From positions 21,488,001 to 21,552,000 of the forward strand of contig CM073596.1 of NCBI GenBank assembly GCA_037074705.1: a DNA stretch of 64,000 nucleotides. Direction: 5' to 3'. Below, piece by piece: positions 49,188 through 60,890 of the stretch. Under the pieces are notes generated by a model. That model made no database searches. It was not told where the DNA came from and worked only from the letters and a program-made list of their open reading frames with translations. This stretch comes from Zhengitettix transpicula. Taxonomy: Eukaryota; Arthropoda; Insecta; Orthoptera; Tetrigidae. The translations under genes were made by a program, and so were the position numbers. Each line of letters begins with the position of its first letter. Position 1 is the stretch's first letter.

Positions 49188-51544
49188 TCTGTTGCATAAT
49201 GTATCTTGGATCATTTTGAAAATTGAATTTCAAAATACCAGCCTAAAAGCTCAGTTATGATTAACAACCAAAAATATGATTGTTTCAATTAGAGTCCAAA
49301 ATTAAGATTCGGGGCTCTCAAAAGTAGAAAAATTGATTTTGTGTTTGATTGTTCTAGAGCACATCAGCAGTATGTAATCGGGTTTTATTTAGAGGCGTAA
49401 CAGTTGCAGAGATAGTTATCATACTGGCTGAACACAACAAGTATCGGCAGAAAGTTGCAAGAGGTGAAGAAACTAATGGAAATCCTGGTCCGCAGCCACG
49501 AGCTGCAAATATGAGAGTTCTAGTAAGAGCGCACTATTGTCTATAACAAATAATTTTACATATTCTTCACACACAACATGTTCTCCAGGTAGATTTATTG
49601 TGTGTAAATGTTTTTTGTTTAACCAGTGATATCTTCTCTCTACTTACAATCTATATTTTTATAAAATTGACAACACATCATTATTTTCAATTGATTATAA
49701 TAAGTGGCAATACAAACAATATTTTAGGTTTTCTTGGAAAATAAATTTAAGAGGGACACTACTATGTTACACTTTCGACTGCGAAGCATTGGTTACATTA
49801 TATTTTTTAAACTTAATTATTGCCTATATTGAAGTGGCAATTGTGGTAGCTAAACTTTGAAAAAAATGACAACATATTTAGATATAAATCTTACATAATT
49901 TCAGAGTTGGGACAAAGAGATAGCAGAAATTGCGCAGATGTGGGTACGACAGTGTGTGTTTGAGCACGACAAATGTAGGAATACAAGTAAGTACAACAGA
50001 CGTTTTTGGCCTTATTATTCATCACTAAATTGTATGTCGTTTAATTTAATTGATTCGAAACTGTAGCCTGCACGTTTATATACCCATCAAAAAATTAAAA
50101 AATAATTTAGTATTTTTTCATAATATGACAATAATTTTTCCGCGATATGTATGAGGCGCATCACCCGATCGGAAATGAAATTTATAATGATAAATAATTC
50201 CCCTGCAAAATAAAATTAGGTTTGGACTTTCTCTGAACCAAAAGCACACTCTTGCTGAATAATGTAAGAATTAAAAGGTCAAATTATGGCAAATTATAAT
50301 GGGATAAATATTCTGTTTAACCACAGATGGAACCTACGTTGGACAAAACACGTTTTTATTTGCAACAACTAGCATCGTCTCTACGGCTACTTGGGCGACG
50401 GCCGTCAAGGCTTGGTACGATGAGGTGTCTAACTTCAATTCTAGTAACGTCAATCCTTACAGGTATGTACTTCTCTTACTGAAATTAAACATTCAAGTTT
50501 GAAAAAATAGCAACAATATATATGAAAGGCGATAGGGGTCTGAAGCTTGCAGTAAATATAAAGAAGGAAAATCGCCTAGAATTTCGAAATTAATTATTTT
50601 TCCTGAGTCTATCTGTGCCTTCAGGCCAGAAAATTTAGTCACTTCAGAAATAAAAATATGCAATAGAAACTAAGAACAAAGCTTAGGAAAATGATCGAGA
50701 TACGTGTAGGAGAATTATTCACCGATCGCGCTATTTCTGCTTGACATCGTAATTCAACGGCGTGGAAGAAGTGAACAAAACGCACATTGAAATACGTGCA
50801 GTGACGGATCAATCTGCTTCATCACAAATGTTATCGGAATGACGGAACACTGTAATGTTTCCAACGTCCAGTGTCTTCTCCGCCGTCATTTTCGGAGTTT
50901 TTCTTTTATCATGCTAGAACGAGATCGTGGACGTACAGTGTCAAATAACAGATTCAATTGAACAACAACGATTTTGATTACTTTATTTCCCGCTATAATC
51001 TATTTGCCCACCGTCATACAGACTGAATTCCAAAGTGGGGTGGGACAAATCACAAAAATTCTGACAAGGATTTGAATCGTTGGTCTCTAATTGAGGTTCG
51101 GTTCAATTTATTTTTTATTTTATAACAACGATTAGTATACTGAAGATTATATATAAAATTGAGAACTCTACTAACGTGAGACCATTTTCTGTCCTTTTCC
51201 AGATCATCCTCTGACACTGGGCACTATACACAACTTCTTTGGGCCAATACGGTTAAGATTGGATGCGGCTACATTAACTATTTTGCTGGGGGATGGTACA
51301 ATCACTATTACGCCTGCAACTATTCGCCTGGTGGTAATATCATCGGTACGGAAATGTACAAGGTCGGAACAGCATGCTCTTCTTGCCCGGGAAATTGTAA
51401 CATAATTTACAACGGACTGTGTAATGCATAAATCAAATCTCTTCTGACACAAGTGCACTTACACTTCACTATACAAGTTCGAGAGTGGATTGTATATAAA
51501 TTTGTATGCTACACCATGTTTGAAGAAACTAAAACCTGTGTAAA

Positions 51545-51554
51545 AATAAATAAA
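51545..51554 (+). terminator. poly(A) signals of the CAP gene
   Basis: Overlapping AATAAA hexamers at 51545-51550 and 51549-51554, about 115 bases past the TAA at 51429-51431. Confidence 0.8.
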
Positions 51555-51689
51555 ATATACTTACTTGCTCAATTATTAATCAACTAAAGAGTTATCTATA
51601 ATTAACCTAATCCTTAATTCCAGTATAACTTTTAATAGAGATATACAATGGCGCCGAGGCTAACGCAGCCCTGAGCGACGAAACTGTAA

Positions 51690-51880
51690 AAATAATCTCC
51701 TGGTTCCAGAAAAACTGTAGATTTTCGAACGTGGTGGGCTAGGAGTGGAAGATATTGTGAAAGCTTATCTTGAGGAAAGTCACAATCAAAGTCATTTTAA
51801 CCTTCGACGACGCACCAGGCAGTTCAATGGACATACAAGAGTAATTAAATTATACCTACCAAATCAATATCTCTTATCGA
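51690..51880 (+). repeat. duplicated 180-bp block, second copy
   Basis: Paralogue of 44980-45165, joined directly to the start of copy B of the segmental duplication. Confidence 0.75.
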
Positions 51881-52909
51881 TACTATAATTTCGTTACTAT
51901 TGTATCGATTTTGATTGTAATTCCACCACTTAATGGAGCCGTTTTAGACCAGACCTTGTTGAATAAACAACATAGTTTTATAGTAATATTTTTTAAAGTT
52001 AATGTGATTTTAATTATAAGACAAGAAGGTATGCTATGCTGAAGGTGGTGCAATGTAACTTGATGTTTTTTTATATAAGTGGTAACGTTTTGATTGTTCA
52101 TTCGGGATGATTATAACAAAAGAATTTATTATTTCCGACTAATTATTTAATCAAGTAAAGACTTTGAGTCTGATTTGATTTTTTCTACTCATCAACGTCA
52201 ACGTCAACAGTCCTTTTTACCAAAATGATATATTCATCGAAATTCAGATAACTCTCGAACAATTTTCCCTCACAAGTCGGCATCATTATGTAGCTGCAGC
52301 GACTTTAAATATCTAAAACGACCGCTACAGAGAGATAAAAACAACTACCTTACTTTGCCTCATCCGTGAGCACTTAAAAAGTAATGTGACACCAAAAGGC
52401 GATAATTTCTACAGATAGTGTCTTTTTTAATTCCTGTTCATTATCTAGCATAGTGTAACAGCCGTGACAAGAAACTATGAACTAGTTTATATTAGCCAAT
52501 AGTATATTATAAATACTGTGGCCAAGCAACACGCTTTAAATCTGTTGTCGAAATTAAATCTAATTATTAAAATTCAAAGAATTTTGAATCGATACTCGAC
52601 ATGGCACTGACTCCGGCTGCCTCAAATAAATCTGATATTAATTATATTTCACAACAGATTCATTATTCAAATATTCAGAGACATTTCTACATATATAAGT
52701 AAAGCACAGAAAATTGTTTCAATTTTTTATGGTAGCGAGACATATTAATATGTATTTAATTCAAAATTGCTTTCTCACTAGCAGTTTCGTGACCATTTTT
52801 TTTTATATAATTCACAAATTTCAAAGTGGAACCTTCTAGCAGAGACGAAAATGGTTACAATTGGAGACGCCTTCTTCTCTCTTCACTTTATAAACTTAAT
52901 TTTCCACAA

Positions 52910-53245
52910 TTAGAGGCACCTCGGTCAGATTAGAGAGGTGAATGTTTCGGGGTCGCAAACCTTTGGCCTATAGTAAGACTTGTTCGCTGTTCCTATTAGA
53001 ACAGTCTGCCTGCTGCCTCCTGAACTGGTTGATGCGTGGAGAAGGTAAGGGCGTGGGACAAGTATCAAGAACTCCTCCTATCTGTTGCAAATTTTCTTTT
53101 AGTTTTAGGCGAATTGCCGGTCGGATCCTTAAGCTACAGCTCGGGGTTTACCTTGCACTACCTTTCCGCATCCCCCCTTCAGTCCCTTCCTATGCTATAA
53201 GAGGGAAGTTGTCATACCATAGATTACCTATACATAGCCACACCA
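52910..53245 (+). mobile_element. S retroposon, diverged
   Basis: Recognisable S blocks ('ggcacctcgg', 'gaatgtttcggggtcgc', 'ggatccttaa', 'cttcctatgcta') with many changes and internal loss. An older copy. Confidence 0.65.
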
Positions 53246-53643
53246 TTCACAAATTACTTGAGCAATAAAATGATACTTTAAGATAATAACTGGTATATCA
53301 CCATTGCCCAGTAACTAAAAAAAACACGAAGCATTAATAGCTTTGGAAATCTGCTAGTCGTTTCTGTATTAATGAAAAAAAACTTTGAAAATAAACTCTT
53401 CTCCCGCTATCGGGTTTATATTGATATGATATTGCACGCAGTATGTCCGGTATTTTTGTAAATAACGCCCTAGCATTCGGAATAAATTAACGTATTTTCA
53501 CGGAATTTGTCGTTTGATTACAACAGTTTAAATTAATCTCTGCAACGAAGTCAAGATTGTAGTTAACGAATGAATATACCTTCCAAGACCACACTTTTTT
53601 TCAGCTGTTTGGCAAATAAAAGCCTGATAAATATCATATTTAT

Positions 53644-54023
53644 ATGTTCCCGGGGTACAGACCTTGGCATACGGTAAGAGTTGTTCCCTGTTCCCATTGG
53701 AACAGTCGGCCAGCTGCGTACTAAACTGGTCTAGGCACGGAGAAGGGAATGCTTCAAACTCCTCTCCCGCTATCGGAAGGGCGAGGCACAAGTACCCAAT
53801 GCCCGACATACCTCATGCAGGTTTTTCTAGGGTTTTCCCTGCATTACTTTTAGGCGAATGACAGGTAGGATTCTTAAACCATAGCCCGGGGGCCCTAGTT
53901 AACCCTTGGCTACCTTCATCTACCATTCCGCATCCCCTCTTTCACATCCCTTCCTATGCTATGAAAGGGGAGTTGCCACCACCATGTGGATTACCCTCAT
54001 GTAGCCTGTTACCGTAAAAAAAG
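53644..54023 (+). mobile_element. S retroposon, 5'-truncated, poly(A) end
   Basis: Starts at 'atgttcccggggtacagacc' and ends 'gtagcctgttaccgt' plus A7. Confidence 0.8.
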
Positions 54024-54189
54024 ATTATTGTCCAACAATATTCTTAGACATTCAATAAAGTATGACATCGTGGTTTATTATATAAAATAAAAAGATACTA
54101 GCCTATGTTCTATAAATTGTCAGAATCATTCTTAACCCACCGCAAATTCCGCACAAGAGTGAAACAAGACGTATACATCCACTTAATGC

Positions 54190-54800
54190 AGGAGTTCCAT
54201 AGGTCCCCTGTTGTACTTGTTGTTCACCTCTGATCTCCCAACGGTTGAAAATATTGTTCTAGGATCGTTTGCAGATGATACGGTGATTGTAACCTCACAT
54301 ATGGATATAAACCAAGCCTCATCACTCATGGAAAAATGTCTTAACTTACTTTAAGTATTGCTTCTGAAATGGAGAATAAAAACTAAATGAAAAAAAGTCG
54401 TCTATGTGACGTTTTCATTATGTAAAAAACATTGCCGATCTTTATAAACAACACAGAGATACCTAAATCACCCTCTGTCAAATATGTGGGTCTACATCTC
54501 GATAGCAAACTCAATTGGAAAATCCACATAACCAGAAAAGGAAAGAAAACAAAAAGAAATGTACTGGTTACTAGAACGCAAGACTCCCCTCTCCATAGAA
54601 AATAAACTACTACTATACAAAACCATAATTATACCAATATGGAGCTACGGGATAGAATTATGGGGATGGGCAAGTAAGTCAAATACTGCAATAATCCAAA
54701 GCGGCCAGTCTAAAATATTAAGGGCCATCGTTAACGCCCCATACTTACTATTACGAAACTGCCCATCAAAAGAGTGTTAGTCACCACGAAAAGCTTAAAT
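54190..54800 (+). mobile_element. jockey-type LINE reverse transcriptase fragment
   Basis: Decayed frames give 'LLYLLFTSDLPT', the RT catalytic box FADDTVI near 54268 and 'KWRIK'. An intact 73-codon stretch from 54559 follows ('SIENKLLLYKTIIIPIWSYG', then 'IELWGWASKSN'). Stops and shifts upstream show it is dead. Confidence 0.8.
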
Positions 54801-55112
54801 CACATTCAAATCCATTATTACAACCACTACTAGAAAATAAATTTTCTGCTCATAAATATAATATTAAAAAAATAATAATATTAAAAAATTGATAGGATTA
54901 ACATATTTTATAGCGCCAATGATACAGGAAACATTGACTGAACTTATAAAAATGCACAAATTATCAAAATGCATTTTTTTTAAATATACAAATAGTAATT
55001 ACATTAAAAAGAATGAGATTCACGTAAATTACTATCAGAATTATGAATACTCAATGGAAGTTAGTATGAATGTTGTAATGAATGTAACAGTTACAATTAT
55101 AAATTATATGTA

Positions 55113-56331
55113 CAACTGTGAACAAAATGTAAGGTGAATTTATTTATTAAATATTCAATTCAATTTCATCCCCTTCAAAGTAATCCCCGTCCGATAAAAC
55201 GTACTTTTTCCAACGCTTTTCCAGTCCTCGAAACAGTCGGAATAGTCTTTTTCCGGTATAGCATTCAAGACCTTCTTCGATTCGGTTTTTATCTCCTCAA
55301 TCGTGTCAAAACGGCGTCCCCGCATTGGCCTTTTGAGTTTGCCGAATAGCCAGAAGTCGCACGGAGCCAAATCAGGCGAATACGGTGGTTGCGGAATGAT
55401 ATGAGTCGAGTTTTGGGTAAAAAAGTCGCGAAGGACGAATGCAGTATGACATGGTGCATTATCGTGATGAAGGAACCAACAGTTGTTCGTTTCAGACGAA
55501 TAGCTTCACGCAAACGACGCATAACGCTCAAATAATATTCTTTGTTGACAGTTTGGCCCGGTGGAAGGAATTCATAGTGCACCACACCACGATAATCAAA
55601 GAAAACTGTCAACATGACCTTGATTTTCGATCGACTTTGCCGTGGTCTTTCCGGTCTTGCTTCACCTTTTGCACGATATTCGCTGGATTGGTCGGTGGTT
55701 TCAGGGTCGTATGCGTAAATCCAAGACTCGTCTCCAGTAATGATGAATTTCAAGTGGTCCTGGAAGCGATTTTGGCACTAATCGAGACTTGACGCGTTTG
55801 AGACACAAAACATTCTTCAAAATGGTTCGGGCTGAACCAAATGATATTCCAACACTATCAGCGACATCTCTAATTGTCCATCGACGATTTTAAGGCACCA
55901 AATCTTTGATTATTTTGACGTGGCCCTCGTCGGTAGACGTTGATGGTCGTCCAGAGTGCGGTTCGTCTTCAACGCGTTCTCGGCCCTCTTTGAACTCGTT
56001 GTACCACTTATAAACGTTTTTTTGTGCCATAGTTTGATCACCAAAGGTCTTTCGCAACATTTTCAACGTGTCCGCACAAGAATATTCGTTCCGAAAACAA
56101 AATTTGATGCAAGTTCTTTTCTAATTAAAATCACCCATTGCAAAAATCGAAAAATTCACTTTTGGTTGTTTACAAAAACACGTGTAACTCGGAGATAATT
56201 AAACCTTTCAACAAACAGACGCTTGGCAAATATTATAGACAGTGCTACCAACCTAGGGAAAAAATTTACCTGCCTTCCTAATACCCTGGAGTTTTAAATG
56301 ACAATTTCACCATACTTTTTGATCACAGTGG
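55113..56331 (-). mobile_element. mariner transposon with both terminal inverted repeats, defective
   Basis: It lies between TA dinucleotides (55111-55112 and 56332-56333). The ~26-bp termini, 55113-55138 and 56306-56331, are inverted repeats: the first 22 bases match at 18 positions (CAACTGTGAACA versus CCACTGTGATCA on reverse complement), and GGTGAA follows in both. Length is 1219 bp, typical of mariner. The transposase runs on the minus strand from ATG at 56138-56136 to a stop at 55157-55155. Its catalytic motifs are 'TGDESWIYAYD' and 'LAPCDFWLF', with the middle Asp region in another frame. A TAG at codon 6, a second stop further in, and frameshifts near 55490 and near the C-terminus make it inactive. 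The empty site is preserved at about 42330 in copy A. Confidence 0.92.
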
Positions 56332-58070
56332 TATATCAGACGATATTGTCACAATGTGGGAAAGGTTTAAGAACAAATGTGAGTGTCATTTGATTTTTTA
56401 TATTTGCATAAAAAGACTTTGGCGTTGGAGTTATTAAGTCTTTAAGCAATAAGGGTATTCCTTCTTGAATACTATCACACCTCCGTATCTTTCCTGGACA
56501 ATGGTTTCAATGTTTTTATTTAATTATGCTATACAATATCATAATATATAAACGTAAAACACGAATAGAGACAATCGTGAAAACTACTGAAAATAATACG
56601 GTTAGTGTCTCTTCAACTTCAAACATTTCGAAATATATTAAAATGTTTCCTTACTAGTCAGCAATATGAGAAATAAAAATTATGTGGTTTTATTGTGTTT
56701 GAAGATAAGACTATAAAAACCTCACAGGTAGATTTGAACACAACCTGACTGTATTTTTGTTATTAAGTATGAAGTATTATTGTCGCAAAATAATTTTGTT
56801 CTACTTCGCTAGTCAGGAACCCAAGTTACAATACAATTAATATTTCAAAAATTTCTTGCACAATGTTTGTGAGCCAAAGGTCACTTCCTCTTATTTCCTC
56901 GTATGCGTAACTTTTTCAGAAATAATTGACTACATGTGGAGTAATTTAGAATAATTATCTCAGCGTGAGTCCGTTCCCTGCGGTCATTTATCTAATATCG
57001 CGTCACGACTAACGTTTACTTCAAAACGCTAATTTCATGTTTTTGAGCCGTAGTTACAACGGCCACATGTGAATATTTACACTTACGTAGTGAAAATTTA
57101 AACTGAGTAAAAGAGTTTCAATTTAATTTGTTAGTAAATATAATAGAAATTTTTTTCTTATAATATACAAAATAATATCGTACATTAAAATAATTTTTAC
57201 CCAAATCTTTACGGGAGTAAAGTGCCACAAAATTATTATATAAATGAAAAAAATTAGAAAATTAATATATTTCTGTGGTTAAGAATAAATAGAATTATTA
57301 AATCAATCAATAAAGACAAAATAATATGAGTTTTGGGCCTTTTGATTTTTTTATTAATGAGGTGGGTGAAAACGTCGAATCCACTTTTTTTTCGTATATT
57401 CATCAGATGTGATTCTTTAATTTAATGGTATAAAAATTAAATTATTCTGGTTGGTTTGGTTTCTTAAGAAAAAATGATAGGTCACATTCAATTACAGAGA
57501 ATAAGCTCCAATTTAATTTAAATGATTAAAAATACATCGTCTTTTTTTTGTATTTATGAACTATGTTTATGGAAAAATTATAAAACATTTAAATGTATGG
57601 CGATATCGAAATAAAGATATCTACAAAATCACAGAAATTATTATTCCGAATAATAAATTCTATTTAAGCGTTTATTATAAAAATAAACAAATTAATTAGA
57701 TTTAATATGGAACATTTCAGACACTATATGTTTACTATATATTTTTTAAATGTCTAAATGCCAGTTTAAGTCAAAATCAAGAAACATAAAACAGGGATAA
57801 TCTTCAGAGAACGGATTGAGTTTCATTTCTAAAGAAAGTTTTACGTTCTTTAATTCCGTTGGTAAACACAAAACTTTCTAAGAATTTATAAACTAAATTC
57901 TACATTTTTTTATTAGTAAAAAAGATTTGTGCGAATCAAAAAACATCGGTTTTAAAGTAGAATTAATTCTCTGTGCTAACAGAACGTGTCGTAGAGGAAT
58001 AAACTACAGTTAATATTTCGAAACGTTGTCATTCCATACTTTATTCTCTCGAAGACAATGAGAACTATGG

Positions 58071-58619
58071 TTTTTTTTGGGGGGGGGCAACAGGCTACAT
58101 GAGGGTAATCCACTTTGGGCAACTCCCCTTTAATAGCATAGGAAGGGATTTGAAAGGGGGATGCGGAAGGGTAGTGGAAGGTAGCCAAGGGTTAACTACG
58201 GCCCCCGGGCTATATTTTAAGGATCCTACCTGGCATTCGCCTAAAGAAATGCAGGAAAAACCCTAGAAAAACCTGCATCAGTTAGGTCGGGCATTGGGTA
58301 CTTGTCCCACGCCCTTCCAATAGCGGGAGAGGAGTTTGCTGTGGGGACGCAGCATTCCCTTCTCCGTGCTTCGACCAGTTTAGGAGGCAGCTGGCCGACT
58401 ATTCCAATGGGAATAGCGAACAACTCTTACCGTATGGCCAAGGTCTGCGACCCCGGAACATACACCTCTCAGAACAGGCCGAGGTGCCTCGGCTTGTGGG
58501 AACCTTAGTACAAAAACGGAGAGGAAAAGGCATACCCAAAGGTAGCCCCTTCGTATCTCTCCTAAAAGGTTCTGCCTGCGAGAGAAAATCCCTCGCAGGT
58601 TACCTGCGAGACCATCCTC
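58071..58619 (-). mobile_element. S retroposon, full length, 13-bp target duplication
   Basis: Minus orientation with poly(T) at the left. Flanked by ATGAGAACTATGG at 58058-58070 and 58620-58632. Copy A has the single, unfilled site at 43695-43707. Length is 549 bp. The 5' end, read on the minus strand, has the CTGCGAGGG...CTCTCGCAG hairpin. Confidence 0.92.
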
Positions 58620-58664
58620 ATGAGAACTATGGAGAAGAAAAAAATCTAATATCAATCAATCTCA

Positions 58665-59203
58665 ACAAAGCAACCTGCGAGAGAATTTTCTCGCCAGTGA
58701 ACCTTCCCAGAGAGCTCTGGCGGAGGCTACCTTTGGGGATGCCTTCACATGTCTCTGTTTTTTTTAACTAAGGTTCCCACATGCCGAGGCATCTCGGCCT
58801 GTTTTTTGAGAGGTGTATGTTCCCGGGTCACATTCCTTGAGCATACGGTAAGAGTTGTTCTCTGTTCCCATTGGAACAGTCAGCTAGCTGCCTCCTAAAA
58901 TGGTCGAGGCACGGATAAGGGAATGCTGCGTTCCCACACAAATCTCCTCTCTCGCTATCGGAAGGGCGTGGGTCAAGTACCAAATGCCCGACCTACCTGA
59001 TGCAGGTTTTTCTAGGGTTTCCCCTGCATCACTTTTAGGCGAATTGCCGGGTAGGATCCTGAAACCATTGCCCGGGGGCCCTAGTTAACCCTTGGCTCCC
59101 ATCCTCGACCTTTCCGCATCCCCCCTTTCAAATTCCTTGATATGCTATCAAAGGGGAATTTCCCAACGTGGATTACCCTCATCTAGCCTGTTGCCCTAAA
59201 AAA
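58665..59203 (+). mobile_element. S retroposon, full length, 11-bp target duplication
   Basis: Flanked by AATCAATCTCA at 58654-58664 and 59204-59214, with A-rich 3' end. Copy A has the empty site near 43730. It sits within 50 bp of the preceding S copy in opposite orientation. Confidence 0.9.
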
Positions 59204-59766
59204 AATCAATCTCATCATGCAAATTCTAATCGCGAAGTGATTCAAATTTGGAGCTAATACATTTTTCTTAGGTAATGAACGGTATCTAATTATGATCAGT
59301 AATAAGGAGAACAATTTATGTATCAAACTGTCGTCAATGAAAGTCCACTGTGTCCGGTGAAGTTCCATTGTCAGCTAGTGTTACTATCATATATAATTAT
59401 TCTAGCAGCGAAGGCATTGCGAGACAAATCATTAGAGGTGGTTTTACCTCGAACATAGAAAATTTGTATTGATCAACTTGGTAGAGTGACAAGCCAAAAT
59501 TACCACTAGTTCGTGACAGATAATTTCTTTGTTCCGTGATTAATGCGTCCGTGACACAGGAGGCTAAAGCAGAGTTGGACGGCGTGAACGAAGGAACTTC
59601 CTGCAAGCTTATCTGCTCCTCGGAGGCGTCACGTAAGCCTTTAAGTGCTTCCATCCTCATATATCAAAAACGGCTTGCCAATTGTAGTGAAGAAATGGTC
59701 ATATTTTATCAACACTTACGAAATAAGCACCGTTTTTCCGCCATTCCAACATATTCTCATTCTCCA

Positions 59767-59838
59767 TATATAAGGACAACATCAAGCCGTCCAATACACT
59801 TTCTTTGGGCCGTACACGAGAAAAGTCGTCGAAAATGG
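59767..59838 (+). CDS. second CAP-gene promoter and first exon (gene continues beyond window)
   Basis: TATATAAG at 59767-59774, the same leader, and ATG at 59835-59837 with G and a GTGAGT donor at 59839 reproduce the first-exon structure of the CAP gene at 44345. No second exon was found in the remaining 4.1 kb, which is repeats. It is either the start of a tandem paralogue whose other exons lie past 64000, or a promoter-only duplicate. Confidence 0.6.
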
Positions 59839-60156
59839 GTGAGTTATAAAATAAGTAAAATAATGTTAAGTTAGAACGAGTTCGTCGAATAGTGTTGAAT
59901 TGTTTATGGGGTTTGCTTTCTGATTTAAACTCTTCACCAGCAAAAACGACCTCATGACGTTAGAAATAGACTGAAAGCTATATAAATATTTATCTGTAAA
60001 CATAAAACAGGTATTATGATACGCTATTTGAAAACAAACAATGCTCGAGAGAGGAAAAACAATTACTGGAGGCAGAACACTTATCATCTTCACCATGTCA
60101 TTACGTCACACTGGTAGGATTGGATTTAGTTTTTCGTAGGTGTAGACAGGCTGAGT

Positions 60157-60490
60157 ATAGGGTAATCCACATAGTGGCAACTCTCCTCTTATAGCATAGG
60201 AAAGGGAGTGAAAGGGGGGATGCGGAAAGATAGAGGAAGATAGCCAAGGGTTAACTAGGGCCCCCGGGCTATGGTTTAAGGATCCTACCCGGCAATTCGG
60301 TTCAAAGTGATGCAGGGAAACCCCTACATAAACCTGCATAAGGTAGTTCGGGCATTTGGTACTTGTCCCACGCCCTTCCGATGGCGGGAGAAGAGTTTTC
60401 TGTGGGGCGTCAGCTTTCCCCTCACCGTGCCTTGACCGGTTTAGCAGGCAGCTGGCCGACTATTCCGACAGGGATAGCGGACAACTCTTA
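60157..60490 (-). mobile_element. S retroposon fragment, minus orientation
   Basis: Shows S blocks from 'ggtaatccacatagtggcaa' to 'cggacaactcttac', joined directly to R-type sequence at about 60495. Confidence 0.75.
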
Positions 60491-60494
60491 CTCT

Positions 60495-60890
60495 TTGTTT
60501 TGTGTTAATTTTATTAAAGGCCCCTCCACCGCTACCCGTGACGAAAGGCGTTAAAATCATACACAAACAACATCAATAGAAATACAATCAAGATAATTAA
60601 CCATGACAAATATTTATTCAACGCAAATATCTGCCGTGTTTGCATGTTCCAAAATTTTCACCCCTTCCAACCCTCTCCTCCGGGGGTTAAATGCCAAGTT
60701 GAATGTTATAATTAAACTGAGTGACATACATAACCTTGGATTTGATTCCAATCTCGGGTTTATTCGCGTAAATTTCCATCACCATCCCTATGTGTGCTCC
60801 TTTACCATGCTGTATGGGGTTGAAATTATTCTGAGCTAACATTGCTAGAAACATTATCAATCTCTTTTATGCCTTCCATATCGTCAATAT
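60495..60890 (+). repeat. R-family fragment (about one and a half monomers)
   Basis: Carries 'acatcaatagaaatacaatc', 'atttattcaacgcaaatatc', 'gtgtttgcatgttcc' and 'cataaccttggatttgattcc' in R order. Neither leader nor trailer is present. Confidence 0.75.

Larger units (their letters stand above)
44345..51431 (+). pseudogene. secreted CAP-superfamily (antigen 5/SCP, venom allergen-like) gene with a frame break in exon 3
   Basis: Exons: 44345-44348, 45905-46017, 49359-49522, 49905-49986, 50327-50462, 51203-51431, all GT-AG. A four-base first coding exon joins in frame to exon 2. The internal ATG at 45913 could also serve as start. A hydrophobic signal peptide (LLFLAAFIVIGGVSG) is followed by a CxxC-bearing N-terminus. 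Exons 3-6 carry HNKYR, the CAP1 signature GHYTQLLW, CAP2 (YYACNYSPGG) and the C-terminal CSSC...C. Exons 3 to 6 join in phase. However, exon 3 entered in the phase set by exon 2 hits a stop within 12 codons, and the homologous frame begins only after a one-base shift near 49380. A weaker alternative pair (donor 46011, acceptor ending 49392) would restore phase but drop a conserved cysteine. It is therefore either a recent pseudogene, a sequencing error or an unusual splice form. Such proteins are secreted (haemolymph, saliva or venom); the role here is unknown. Confidence 0.85.
51885..60070 (+). repeat. segmental duplication, copy B (downstream of CAP gene)
   Basis: Same order as copy A with extra material: 52129-54671 (includes S copies and jockey RT), the mariner at 55113-56331, 57466-57852, and two S copies at 58071-59203. 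It ends beyond a second CAP first exon. Confidence 0.85.

Noticed and set aside
55439..55792. 117-codon plus-strand frame opposite the mariner transposase
   Set aside because: It is the antisense shadow of the transposase coding strand.
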